From the NCBI RefSeq assembly GCF_900156055.1, contig NZ_FTMQ01000009.1, positions 1 through 64,000 of the forward strand: 64,000 bases of DNA, read 5' to 3'. The position numbers and the translations under genes were made by a program. Source of the stretch: Rhizobium sp. RU33A. GTDB taxonomy: Bacteria > Pseudomonadota > Alphaproteobacteria > Rhizobiales > Rhizobiaceae. The number at the start of each line of letters is the position of its first letter. The stretch's first letter is position 1. Positions 42,896-51,748 of the stretch are shown piece by piece. The notes beneath the pieces are model-generated. The model searched no databases. It saw nothing but the letters and a program-made list of their open reading frames with translations, and was not told the origin of the DNA.

Positions 42896-44940
42896 TAGTT
42901 GATCCCCATGCGTTCGTTGATGGCCGCGATGCCCCTGCTGTTTGTCGGGTCTGCCATGACCTGATTGAGCTGGGCGAAGATCGCGCGCGACTGTGCCAGA
43001 TTGCCGAGGTGGTAGTGGCTCCAGGCGCGCATCTGGCTGATCCCCACCGGCTCCGGCATGATCTGCAGGCGGATGTTCAGCGCTTCGAGCGTCACGCGGT
43101 ATTGCTTGCGGTCGAAGGCGGCGCGCGCCCGCTGCCAGAGAAGCTCAGCGCGCAGTTCCCGGTCGCGGAGCGGCGTCAGGCTGTGCTGCATCAAGAGAGC
43201 CTCGGCGTCGTCGATCAGGTTGGCGCGGAGCAGCGTGAGGCCAAGGCCATAGGCGGCATCATCCGCCTTGCCGCCACCGCCCGCGAGGCCGGCCGTGAAG
43301 GCCTGACGCGCTTCGGCCAGATGGTTGAGACCCAGAAGACACCAGCCCTTGGCCACCTGTGCATCCGGCCGCAAGGCTGTCCTCGCTTCAAGCCGCCGCA
43401 ACTCGGCAACACAGCCGCCATAGTCCTTTTTCTGCAGCCGGGAAAGATAGCCGGCCTGAACGCCTGCGGGTGCCGAGACCGATTTCCCGGCCCGCTCGCG
43501 CGGTTCCGCTGCTGATTTCAGCTCGGCGAAAACCGTTTCATAGGCGTCGCCATGCTGTTCCCGCAGGTTGGCAAGGGCTTTCTTCTCGCCCAAGCGCGTC
43601 AGGGTGAGGGCCAGGCCCTTCAGACTGTCTGCCTCGGCCTTCCATTCGAAGGCCTTGGCAAACCAGGCACGCGCCGGCTCGAACTGGCGAGAGTTATAGG
43701 CATACCAGCCGATGAGGCGGGCGTGATCGGACGATTCCGTCTTCTGGATCGCTTCCGAATACCGGGTCACGACACGTTCATCGATGTCGGTCTTGCCCTC
43801 GCCCTTGAAAGGGAAGGATAGCTGATCGAGGAGGAAGGCGTCCTGCCCGGCAAGCATGTCGAGGTGCTCCGTGACAAACGCATAGGCGTCCTCGTCCTTC
43901 GATTGGTGGGAAAAACTGAGCGCCATGCCGCGGACGGCTTCCGGCGTCGCCTTGTTCTGCAGCATGCGCTGGAAGAAGTTTGCGGCCTGGTCCGGCTGCT
44001 CGATCTTCAGCATGTACCAGCCCATGAGGGCGAGGTCTTCGGGCAATTGACCGCTTTCGGCAACCGTCCTGACAGCGGCGATGATTTCTGGGCCAGGTTG
44101 AGGAGCGCCCGCAATGCCCGATGCGAAGTCTCCCAGTTCGCGGCGCATGAGATCGAGGCTGAGCGACCGCATTGCGAGGGCGAGTTCGGGATCGGCAGAG
44201 AGGACACGCATCGCCTCCCGCAGATCGGCTGCCGGAATGTCCTCCATCGCCTTTTGCAGGGTGGTGAGAACAATCTCATCTGAAAACGCCTTCTCCGGCG
44301 TCCGGAAAAGGATTCCGCGATAGACTGCCGTCAGCCCCTCCTGCATCTCGTTCGCCCGGTGCGCGTCAAGCATCATCCAGAGCAGGTCGATCTCGGTTTC
44401 CTGCGCAGGGTCGAGCTTTGCACCTAGACGAATGACGGTCACAAAGTCCTTCGCCTCGCTGGCTCGCGTCATGGCAAATCTCAGCTTGCGCCGCTCGAGC
44501 TTGCTGCGGAAATCCTCTGACGGTTCCCAGCCCACATGGCTTGCGGCGATCCGGCTGATTTCCTGCTCGATACCGGCATAGTCATCGCGCTCGTAAAGTT
44601 GCCAGAGCGTTGTCTCATCGACATGGTCGCCGGCATCGGGGGCATAGAGGTCGGCCGGGGGCATGAAGCCGGGATATTTCAGTTCCAGGCGGCGGGTCTC
44701 GGCTTCGACGCGCTCTGCCTCGCCATTGCGCGCATAGTAATAGAGTGCGGCAAGATCGACCGTGTCGGGGGCTGACGTCGTCTGCGCATTCGCTTCGCCG
44801 GTTTCTTGGCCGTTCGAAGGCTGTGCCATGGCGGTGCTCGCCTCGGGTACCAAAAGCGACGTCGCGCTGGCAGGCAGTGATAGAAGCAGCGTGGCAAGGA
44901 TGGTGCCGGCCAAAAGCTTCATGTTGATTGTCTTCCTCAT
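42895..44940 (-). CDS. bcsK: BcsK-like TPR protein of the cellulose operon
   Basis: Encodes 681 residues with a signal peptide ('KLLAGTILATLLLSLPASAT') and many helical tetratricopeptide-like repeats, for example 'LALMGWYMLKIEQPDQAANF', 'LIGWYAYNSRQFEPARAWFA' and 'GWCLLGLNHLAEARQAFTAG'. No beta-barrel like that of BcsC is present at the C-terminus. In rhizobial (type III) operons BcsK replaces BcsC as the periplasmic TPR scaffold. The start ATG at 44940 overlaps the bcsB stop (ATGA); the frame continues to 44985 but a signal peptide begins only here. Gene order bcsA-bcsB-bcsK-bcsN lacks the bcsZ endoglucanase usually found after bcsB. Confidence 0.82.
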   Translation of the reverse strand: MRKTINMKLLAGTILATLLLSLPASATSLLVPEASTAMAQPSNGQETGEANAQTTSAPDTVDLAALYYYARNGEAERVEAETRRLELKYPGFMPPADLYAPDAGDHVDETTLWQLYERDDYAGIEQEISRIAASHVGWEPSEDFRSKLERRKLRFAMTRASEAKDFVTVIRLGAKLDPAQETEIDLLWMMLDAHRANEMQEGLTAVYRGILFRTPEKAFSDEIVLTTLQKAMEDIPAADLREAMRVLSADPELALAMRSLSLDLMRRELGDFASGIAGAPQPGPEIIAAVRTVAESGQLPEDLALMGWYMLKIEQPDQAANFFQRMLQNKATPEAVRGMALSFSHQSKDEDAYAFVTEHLDMLAGQDAFLLDQLSFPFKGEGKTDIDERVVTRYSEAIQKTESSDHARLIGWYAYNSRQFEPARAWFAKAFEWKAEADSLKGLALTLTRLGEKKALANLREQHGDAYETVFAELKSAAEPRERAGKSVSAPAGVQAGYLSRLQKKDYGGCVAELRRLEARTALRPDAQVAKGWCLLGLNHLAEARQAFTAGLAGGGGKADDAAYGLGLTLLRANLIDDAEALLMQHSLTPLRDRELRAELLWQRARAAFDRKQYRVTLEALNIRLQIMPEPVGISQMRAWSHYHLGNLAQSRAIFAQLNQVMADPTNSRGIAAINERMGIN

Positions 44941-47228
44941 TCGACTGTCCTCACGCCCCGGCGCGGCACGACGTAACCAACCCACCAGCCGAAGCCGCCC
45001 ATCAGTGCGAGGACAAGGCCGACATAGATGATGAAGTTGTCGGAGAGCCAGGCAGCCGCGAGACGTCTCAGATTGGCGGGGCTCGTATCAGTGATCGGAA
45101 AGAAGCTGTAGCTTTCGGGATAGCGGTTCACGAGTTCGAGGTCCGAGCGGCGGATCACCGCTTCCCCTCCTTCGAGGGCCGTCCAGGTTGCCGGCTTGGT
45201 CAGGGCTGCGACGCCCCGCTGAAGCATGGTTTCATCAGCCGCGTTGACATAGGTCCAGACGGCGGCGCTTTCGGCGGATGCCACCTGTCTCACGCTGATC
45301 AACTGGTCGCGCGGATCGACCTTGATGTCTTCGCGCCCGATGTCCTTGTAAGCCAGCCAGCGGTTGACGGTCGTCGAGGCGCGCGCAACCCAATCGGAGG
45401 CGCGGCTCTTCAATGACAGCTGATCATGCTCGAGCCGCGTTTCGACCTGGAAAGCGTCGAGAAGGGCCTGAGAGTCCGACAATTGGTCGCCCACTGTCAC
45501 GGACGCCGTGACGAGGTCATCGGTTGAAGACGGCTGCAGGCGATCGCCCTTGTGCCCGGCAAGGGCGGCAAGCTCCAGCGGTTGACCACTGGCACCAACG
45601 ATCAGTGCATTTGTCGACTTGCGGGGATCCGGACGACCGATCTTGAGCTCGGCCGGCAGAGGGTGGCCTGCCGACATGGCGAGCCGCGTCAGAAGCGTCA
45701 GGGCCGAGCCAAATCGGGCGGGTGTCGCCGTATCGACATAGAGATCGAATGCTGCAGAACCCTTTAAGGGGAAGGAGGAGCCAGCAAAGGCTGCAAGGTC
45801 CGGAAGACGGCCGGCGCGGGCCAGGGGCGGTATCGTCACCGTGGTTTCTTCGAGCAGCAGGAAGCGAGATCGCGCCTCGTCACGGGCGGCCGGATCACAG
45901 ACGAGATCGGAAGCGAGCGGCACTTCGGCCAGAACACGAACATGGTTCACGCCGGGATGGAAGGCGCGGAGCGGAAGTTCCAGCGGCTTGTCCTCAAGCG
46001 TCGTGCCCTCGGGATCGTAGAGCACGAGGCTTGCCACGGCGCGTTCATTGACGCGGACCAGCAACTGCGTTCCGGGTGCCAGGCCGGACGCAGTGGCCGC
46101 ATTCAGGTTGAGATCAACCGTGGCATAGTCGCCCGGATAAAAATCGGCGGGCATGACGACATCGAAGCTCGTCTGGAAGAGACGGCCGGCGAAAGGTGTC
46201 GTCTGATAACCGATGCTCGACAGCGGGTGTGTGCCCGGGCTCTCGCCATCGATCCGCGTCTTCGTCATGGCGAACTTGTTTGCGCGGATCGACGGAAGCA
46301 GGGGGCCGTTGACGGCGGCAACCAGGAGCGACTGAAGCTCACTGTTGTTCGAACCGCGCATGGTGACGATCTGGCGGCCGTGTTCGCCCTGCCGGACGAA
46401 TAGGCCACGCGGTGCGGCGGCAAGGGCGTCGCGGGCGGGTTGCGGTAAGTTCGCGTCTGCGGGGTCACCGAGATAGAGGTCGATGCCCGGTCCGCTGCCT
46501 CCGACGTCGCCGACGGTGATGCTCAGGTCCTCACGACCGAGCACAAGTGCAAGGGTCTGCACGAGGGACAGGCTGTCTCTCAATGTCGCCTGGGGAGCAT
46601 CGTTTCCGGCAATCACGCGGATTTCCGTGGCGCCATCGCCATTTCGCCCGACGGACAGAAGGCCTGCGAGATCGCCGTCCTTCGGGCGTGCGCTGGTCAG
46701 GAAGCCGCTGATCAGCGGATCGACCTGCGTCCACAATTCATAGGTCGCTTGAACGCTGCAGTCGATGCGGTGGTGCTGTTTTGCACGCAGCCGGACCTGA
46801 TTCCAGCCGACCGTCAGATCCTTGGCGGCGACCGGAATGTCATGGGTCGCCGGACCATTGGGCGAGCGGATGGGTAAGGCCGCGAGAGGCTTGCCGTTCA
46901 ACTCGATGTCGAGCACGGCGTCATCAGGCATGACCGAGACCGCATTGGTATAGCTCAGTCTCAACAGGCCTGCTGTCGCGGCCTGCTCCGCTGAGAGATA
47001 GAAGCTGAGTTCTCTCGCCGCGTCTTCGCCTTCCAGGCGCATGGCGGCTGCCGTCTGGCGGAAGGCGACCATCTGGCGGGGGATGTCCGACACGGCCTGA
47101 CCCGCGCTCTGGACACTTGCCGCACCAAGGTCTGCGGGCACGAAATCACCCGCATGAGAGGCGTTTGCCGACAGACAAACGAGGATCGCTGCTGCTGAGA
47201 GCCGGCGCCGGACTTCAAGGTTATGCAT
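44937..47228 (-). CDS. bcsB: BcsB, cellulose synthase periplasmic subunit
   Basis: Encodes 763 residues: signal peptide ('AAILVCLSANASHAGDFVPA'), a large beta-rich periplasmic body with two carbohydrate-binding and flavodoxin-like parts ('EDAARELSFYLSAEQAATAG', 'SIGYQTTPFAGRLFQTSFDV', 'ADFYPGDYATVDLNLNAATA'), and a C-terminal membrane helix ('FIIYVGLVLALMGGFGWWVG') that docks on BcsA. BcsB guides the growing glucan through the periplasm. The start overlaps the bcsA stop by 8 nt. Length is usual. Confidence 0.92.
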   Translation of the reverse strand: MHNLEVRRRLSAAAILVCLSANASHAGDFVPADLGAASVQSAGQAVSDIPRQMVAFRQTAAAMRLEGEDAARELSFYLSAEQAATAGLLRLSYTNAVSVMPDDAVLDIELNGKPLAALPIRSPNGPATHDIPVAAKDLTVGWNQVRLRAKQHHRIDCSVQATYELWTQVDPLISGFLTSARPKDGDLAGLLSVGRNGDGATEIRVIAGNDAPQATLRDSLSLVQTLALVLGREDLSITVGDVGGSGPGIDLYLGDPADANLPQPARDALAAAPRGLFVRQGEHGRQIVTMRGSNNSELQSLLVAAVNGPLLPSIRANKFAMTKTRIDGESPGTHPLSSIGYQTTPFAGRLFQTSFDVVMPADFYPGDYATVDLNLNAATASGLAPGTQLLVRVNERAVASLVLYDPEGTTLEDKPLELPLRAFHPGVNHVRVLAEVPLASDLVCDPAARDEARSRFLLLEETTVTIPPLARAGRLPDLAAFAGSSFPLKGSAAFDLYVDTATPARFGSALTLLTRLAMSAGHPLPAELKIGRPDPRKSTNALIVGASGQPLELAALAGHKGDRLQPSSTDDLVTASVTVGDQLSDSQALLDAFQVETRLEHDQLSLKSRASDWVARASTTVNRWLAYKDIGREDIKVDPRDQLISVRQVASAESAAVWTYVNAADETMLQRGVAALTKPATWTALEGGEAVIRRSDLELVNRYPESYSFFPITDTSPANLRRLAAAWLSDNFIIYVGLVLALMGGFGWWVGYVVPRRGVRTVE

Positions 47229-49491
47229 AGGCCGGCCCTTTCACGGCTGCCGGATAGGTCGCGCCCGGCTCCGAAACGCTGCTCGATGTGTTGATGATCA
47301 GCGGCGCGTCGGGATGCGAGATTTCCGTCGTTTCGCGAACCAGACGCAAGGCGTAGGTGAAGCCGCGCAGCGTTTCGGTGATCGTCCAGAGGGCAAATCG
47401 GAAGGTGCCGGTGAAGAAGCCCTTGTGTTTCTGAACACGGTTCCAGCGCTCCTGAAGCGGCTGCTGTTCGCAATACATCATCTCGGCAATCGCGATGAAG
47501 GTTTCGGGTGTGCGCTCGGCAAAGGCAAAGCCGAAGCTCGTCTCGTCCTGCCGGCGCAGCATGCTGCGGCAAACAAGGGGTACGCGCATTCCGCGGCCGT
47601 GGCGGCGGATCTCGATTGTGGCCTCTTCGCCCGTCTCCAGCCCGTTCACCGGATGTCCGTCGATGAACTGCAGTGCGAGACCACCGCTCGAGACATCCGC
47701 GATGATGACGGCGTGGCTTGTGCCGCCGGAATGCAGGATCGCATGACGCCGAACGCTGAGGCGCTGGTTGCGCCGACGTTCGCGCCGTTCCGAGACGGAG
47801 CCGAGGGCAGCACCCGCAATGCCCATGTTGATGATGTTCCAGCCGGCGACGATCAGGAGCAGTTCGGAGGGCATTGCTTCCGTCGTGTAACGCCAGATCG
47901 CATAGCAGGTGGCGGCAAAGAGCAGGAAGAATATCACAAAGTATGGGCGCGCCAGCGGTGACAGCTTGCTCTCATCCAGTGTCTGTCCCTTCGACGTGAC
48001 GTTGAAGGTCGGCTTGCGCGGGTTCTTCACGACGCTCAGGATCGCGCCGAAAAGCATCACCGACTGCACATATTCATAGAGCTCGGAGACCCAGGGCCAG
48101 CGGACGCGACCGAAGAGGTAGCTCTGCATGGCGAAGGATGAGATGAGATAGGTCACCGAGTAGCAGATGAATTCGGTGATGTTGGCTTCGAAGATCTGCA
48201 GCGAAAAGAAGATGTAGAGCAGCGGCGAGAACATGAAGGTCAACCGCGTCAGGGGAAAGAGCCAGAACAGGTTCGTGCCGGCGTAGCAGATGCGCTGCGC
48301 AGTCGAGAGACCGCGCTGCAGGAAGGGGCGGTTCAGCGTCAGGATCTGCAGCATGCCTTGGGCCCAGCGAACGCGCTGACCAATGAAGGAGACGAGCGTT
48401 TCGGGCTGCAGGCCGGCGATCAGCGGCTTGTCGACGTAAAGGCTGTGCCAGCCACGGCAGTGGAGCGCGAGCGCGCTCTCGCAGTCTTCGGTGATCGACT
48501 GGCCCGAAAAGCCGCCGGTCTCCTTCAATGCCTTGCGGCGCAGAACGGCAGCCGAGCCGCAGAAGAAAGAGGCATTCCACTTGTCGAGGCCGCGCTGCAC
48601 GACCGAATAGAACATCTCGTTTTCCGACGGCATCTTGCCGAAGGTCTGGAGGTTCTTCTCCACCGGGTCCGGATTGAGGAAGTAGTGGGGTGTCTGGACG
48701 AGGAAGAGCTTCTCGTCGTTTCTGAAGTGGCCCACTGTCTCGTTGAGGAATTCGCGGACGGGCGCATGGTCCGCATCGAAGACGACCACAAGCTCGCTGG
48801 TCGAGATCGAGAGACCCGCGTTCAGATTGCCGGCCTTGGCATGGCTGTTTTCGGCGCGGGCGTGATAGCGGACCCCAAGCGCTGCCGAAAGCGCCTGCAG
48901 TTCCTCGCGACGGCGACGGGCAGCGATTGCGGCACGCGGATCGGACTGTCTGCACTTGGCATCGGTGCCGCCATCGTCGAGCAGATAGACGGTCAGCTTG
49001 TCGGCCGGATAGTTCATCGACTTGGCCGCAGCCAGTGTCAGCGCCAGAAGGTCGGCCGACTCGTTGTAGGACGGAACGAAGACGTCGACGGTCGGCTTGT
49101 CGTCATCGGCCAGCTGCGGCGCCGGCTTGCGCTGCAGCGGATCCGCGACAATGAAGAAATTGATTGCCAGCATGACCAGGCAATACATTTCCGCCGCATA
49201 GAGAATGATGCCCGGGATGAAGTTCCAGGGCTCGTTGATGTCGGGAAGCGTCTCCGTCGTGCGCCAGAACGCATAGCGCAGGGCGAGTACGGCCGAGAAC
49301 ACGAAAGTCATCACGCGGAATGTCTTGTTCTGCGGACGCATCATGAACAGAAGCATCAGGGCCAGGATGACCAGGCTGAGCACCAATTGCGCCTGAAGGC
49401 TGATCGGCAGCCAAAGCAGAAACACACCAAAAGCGCCCGCAATGATTGCAGGCAACGCAGCGCACATCATGTGCAGACCCCCATTTTTCAT
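47221..49491 (-). CDS. bcsA: BcsA, cellulose synthase catalytic subunit with PilZ domain
   Basis: Encodes 756 residues: N-terminal helices, a GT2 glycosyltransferase domain with 'VDVFVPSYNESADLLALTL', 'YLLDDGGTDAKC', 'ELVVVFDADHAPVREFLNET' (DxD), 'QSITEDCESALALHCRGWHS' (TED) and 'FIGQRVRWAQGMLQILTLNR' (QxxRW), four more helices and a C-terminal PilZ domain with 'RRRNQRLSVRR' (RxxxR) and 'IADVSSGGLALQF' (DxSxxG). The PilZ residues are intact, so synthesis should respond to cyclic di-GMP. UDP-glucose is the donor. It heads the operon; two 17-nt palindromes lie upstream. Confidence 0.95.
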   Translation of the reverse strand: MKNGGLHMMCAALPAIIAGAFGVFLLWLPISLQAQLVLSLVILALMLLFMMRPQNKTFRVMTFVFSAVLALRYAFWRTTETLPDINEPWNFIPGIILYAAEMYCLVMLAINFFIVADPLQRKPAPQLADDDKPTVDVFVPSYNESADLLALTLAAAKSMNYPADKLTVYLLDDGGTDAKCRQSDPRAAIAARRRREELQALSAALGVRYHARAENSHAKAGNLNAGLSISTSELVVVFDADHAPVREFLNETVGHFRNDEKLFLVQTPHYFLNPDPVEKNLQTFGKMPSENEMFYSVVQRGLDKWNASFFCGSAAVLRRKALKETGGFSGQSITEDCESALALHCRGWHSLYVDKPLIAGLQPETLVSFIGQRVRWAQGMLQILTLNRPFLQRGLSTAQRICYAGTNLFWLFPLTRLTFMFSPLLYIFFSLQIFEANITEFICYSVTYLISSFAMQSYLFGRVRWPWVSELYEYVQSVMLFGAILSVVKNPRKPTFNVTSKGQTLDESKLSPLARPYFVIFFLLFAATCYAIWRYTTEAMPSELLLIVAGWNIINMGIAGAALGSVSERRERRRNQRLSVRRHAILHSGGTSHAVIIADVSSGGLALQFIDGHPVNGLETGEEATIEIRRHGRGMRVPLVCRSMLRRQDETSFGFAFAERTPETFIAIAEMMYCEQQPLQERWNRVQKHKGFFTGTFRFALWTITETLRGFTYALRLVRETTEISHPDAPLIINTSSSVSEPGATYPAAVKGPAYA

Positions 49492-49553
49492 TCATCCGCA
49501 GCTTCATCTGCGGCGACCCCTCAGAAGGAATGGCCGGAAATTAGGGGTGATTT

Positions 49554-49570
49554 CTTAGCAAATTGCTAAG
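49554..49570. promoter_or_regulatory. 17-nt perfect palindrome upstream of bcsA (proximal)
   Basis: CTTAGCAAATTGCTAAG: 8-nt arms around one base, 63 nt before the bcsA start. A dyad of this size and place is a likely operator for a dimeric regulator. Confidence 0.6.
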
Positions 49571-49652
49571 ACATCGAGGGGCGAAAGCAACCTGGATAGG
49601 CGTCGTTCCAAATTCGTCGCTGAGAATAACATTATGAAGTTGCTAGTCTTTC

Positions 49653-49669
49653 CCGAAATTGAATTTCGG
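49653..49669. promoter_or_regulatory. 17-nt perfect palindrome upstream of bcsA (distal)
   Basis: CCGAAATTGAATTTCGG: 8-nt arms around one base, 162 nt before the bcsA start; its centre is 99 nt from that of the proximal one. The following GAAATTCGG overlaps as a further half-like repeat. Confidence 0.6.
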
Positions 49670-49670
49670 A

Positions 49671-50142
49671 AATTCGGCATAAAAGAATAATCAAACCCCT
49701 AAGCCTGTTCTAATCGACATGGTTTACGATTTCTGAAAATCGGCACCTTTTCGGTGAAGTCGCGTCAGTCTTGGATCAATTTGAACCTGAAAAGCTCCGC
49801 TGCCAGGGCAAACGCCTGAAGTCACGACGCCCGTGCCGCACCTTGAGCTTGGACGCTCGCTCTGCGTAACTCATCCGAGACCTGGGACTGGGTCGGACTG
49901 CCGGTCTATTGTGCAGGTGAGACTTCGACCCGGATTTCCAAAGGGTAATGCGCGATAAGCGGCGTGGATCACCCAGTGCTTCATGTTGAGCGCATTCATC
50001 GCACGTCTCGCAAAGAACCGTGCCAACGGACATGACGGTAACTTCTAGAACCGCATACTTCTGCCGCTAAATGTGATTGCTGGAGCTAAAACGGAAAATC
50101 GGGGGTTCTCGGTTCGCATCCCTTCAAGAGCGAGCATTCGCG
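49671..50142. other. Intergenic region with a tRNA-like relic
   Basis: No protein-coding frame with family character in about 470 bases between the bcsA promoter region and the first LacI gene. It ends with the 24-nt repeat at 50111-50134. Confidence 0.5.
50111..50134 (+). repeat. 24-nt repeat, tRNA T-arm-like (copy 2)
   Basis: GGTTCGCATCCCTTCAAGAG then CGAG; 21 of 24 positions equal those of 1607-1630. It marks the edge between the cellulose block and the sugar-acid block. Confidence 0.35.
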
Positions 50143-51174
50143 TCAATCATCCGCGAACACGGTATTGCCCTCAGTTAGGCCGATTTCGATCAGATCAACT
50201 GGTACCTGTAAGCATGGCTCCGGCGACGCTAGAGCGGCGGTTGCAGCCATGCGGCCAATTTCATTGAGTGGTACTTCAATGCTGGTTAAGCGTGTCGTGA
50301 GTGCATGTATCAGGGCGGTACCGTTAAAGCCGTTGACAGACACTTTATCCGGGACGGCAATTGCCGCTTCAAGCAGGTAGCGGAGGCCGCCGATCGCCAT
50401 GGCGTCGTTCAGGTAGTGAATTCCCTGTGGCGTTTCCCCTTGCAAGATAAGCGCTCTTGTCAGGGCGTAGCCGGTCTCCGTGCTACGCGGCAGGTTTGGA
50501 TCCGTCTTCAGTTGCAGGCTGGCGCCATGCTTTGCCAATGCGCTGCTGTACCCCTGAAGCCTGGAGGCCGCACAGAGATCGCGAGACAGTTGAGACCCAA
50601 TATAGGCGCAGCGGGTAAGGCCTGCATTGAGGAAGCTCTGCGCCGCCAACCTGCCCGCTTTGAGGTGTGAGAACCCAACTGTTACGTCCAAGTCCGGATT
50701 ATCGCCATCCCATAAGTGTACGGTGCGTATGCCAGACTGGCGAAGGAGATGCTTGGTGCGTTCGTCACGTGCAATACCCCCGGTCAGAATGAGGGCAGCC
50801 GGTTTCATCGTGAGCATCATATGGACGATGCGAAGTTCATTGGCTGGGTCGAAAAAGCTTTCCCCGATAAAGGCGGTGTATCCCTTATCGTTCAGGATTT
50901 CGTTGATGCCAGCCAATATTCCCGCAAAGACCTGATCGCCGATTGAGGGAATGACAATGCCGATCAGCGAGCTCGTCTGCGAAGACAGTGAGCCAGCCAA
51001 TCGGTTTGGAACATAGCCCAGTTCTTCCGCGATCCGGGTGACGCGAGCCCGCGTTTCGGCGGCGATGCGGCCCGTTCCACGCAGCACCTTTGAGACAGTC
51101 ATGCTGCTGACGCCAGCCGCCTTGGCGACATCGGCGATTGTGATCGTGCGGGGCAAATGCGGGACTTGACTCAT
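50143..51174 (-). CDS. LacI/GntR-type regulator 1
   Basis: Encodes 343 residues: LacI helix-turn-helix 'ITIADVAKAAGVSSMTVSKV' and hinge 'LGYVPNRLAGSLSSQTSSLI', then a periplasmic-binding-protein-like effector domain. It resembles GntR/IdnR-type gluconate regulators. It is divergent from a TRAP transporter operon with an 82-nt spacer that contains GTTATCGATA and GGGTTA-ACGA-TAACCC, likely its own operators. Inducer probably a sugar acid. Confidence 0.9.
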   Translation of the reverse strand: MSQVPHLPRTITIADVAKAAGVSSMTVSKVLRGTGRIAAETRARVTRIAEELGYVPNRLAGSLSSQTSSLIGIVIPSIGDQVFAGILAGINEILNDKGYTAFIGESFFDPANELRIVHMMLTMKPAALILTGGIARDERTKHLLRQSGIRTVHLWDGDNPDLDVTVGFSHLKAGRLAAQSFLNAGLTRCAYIGSQLSRDLCAASRLQGYSSALAKHGASLQLKTDPNLPRSTETGYALTRALILQGETPQGIHYLNDAMAIGGLRYLLEAAIAVPDKVSVNGFNGTALIHALTTRLTSIEVPLNEIGRMAATAALASPEPCLQVPVDLIEIGLTEGNTVFADD

Positions 51175-51180
51175 GAAAAT

Positions 51181-51213
51181 GTTATCGATACCAATTTGGG
51201 TTAACGATAACCC
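51181..51213. promoter_or_regulatory. LacI-type operators between regulator 1 and the TRAP operon
   Basis: GTTATCGATA (51181-51190) and GGGTTAACGATAACCC (51198-51213, one mismatch pair at its centre). Both resemble the GTTATCGATAAC sequences at the other LacI-linked promoters of this region. Confidence 0.7.
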
Positions 51214-51256
51214 AGTGGAGGGTTAAACGCAACGAGACTTCAGGGAGGAGGATCTC

Positions 51257-51748
51257 ATGCGACGCCTGATTGAGGCAATCTGGTCAATCATCGACGTGTT
51301 GATGGCGGTGATACTTGCGGCCATGATTGCCCTCGTCTTTGCCAATGTCGTCCTGCGCTATGGCTTCTCATCCGGCATCCGTCAGTCTGTCGAGCTGGCG
51401 CGGCTCTGGTTCGTGTGGATCGTGATGCTGGGTGCTGCCGTCGTCTTGCGCCGCGGGGAGCACCTCGCTGTGGCGGAGTTTTCCGAAGCCCTCATGCCGA
51501 GGGCGGTTCCGATCCTGCGTCGGCTCTGCTGGTTCGTGGTGCTCATGGCTGTCGGTATGCTGTTCATCGGTGCCCTTAACCAGACGGTCGCGAACTGGAA
51601 GAACATTTCGCCGCTGACGGGCCTTCCGTCCGGTCTCTTCTATCTCGCAGGCGTCGTCTCGGCCGTCCTGATGGGTGTCATTGCCGTCGCCCGCTTTATC
51701 CATCCCATGAACGTCGATGCCCGCATGCCCGAGGACATCCATCAATGA
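51257..51748 (+). CDS. TRAP transporter small membrane subunit (DctQ-type)
   Basis: Encodes 163 residues with four membrane helices ('AIWSIIDVLMAVILAAMIAL', 'FVWIVMLGAAVVLRRGEHLA', 'LCWFVVLMAVGMLFIGALNQ', 'LFYLAGVVSAVLMGVIAVAR'). The 'GEHLAVAEFSE' region is typical of DctQ. GGGAGGAGG precedes the ATG. It overlaps the large subunit gene by 4 nt. It anchors DctM. Confidence 0.88.
   Translation: MRRLIEAIWSIIDVLMAVILAAMIALVFANVVLRYGFSSGIRQSVELARLWFVWIVMLGAAVVLRRGEHLAVAEFSEALMPRAVPILRRLCWFVVLMAVGMLFIGALNQTVANWKNISPLTGLPSGLFYLAGVVSAVLMGVIAVARFIHPMNVDARMPEDIHQ

Noticed and set aside
45552-46403. Plus-strand frames within bcsB and bcsA
   Set aside because: Shadow frames of the bcs genes; no recognisable content.
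50085-50134. Possible tRNA gene
   Set aside because: T-arm-like only; the loop lacks the conserved A58 and no cloverleaf can be drawn.
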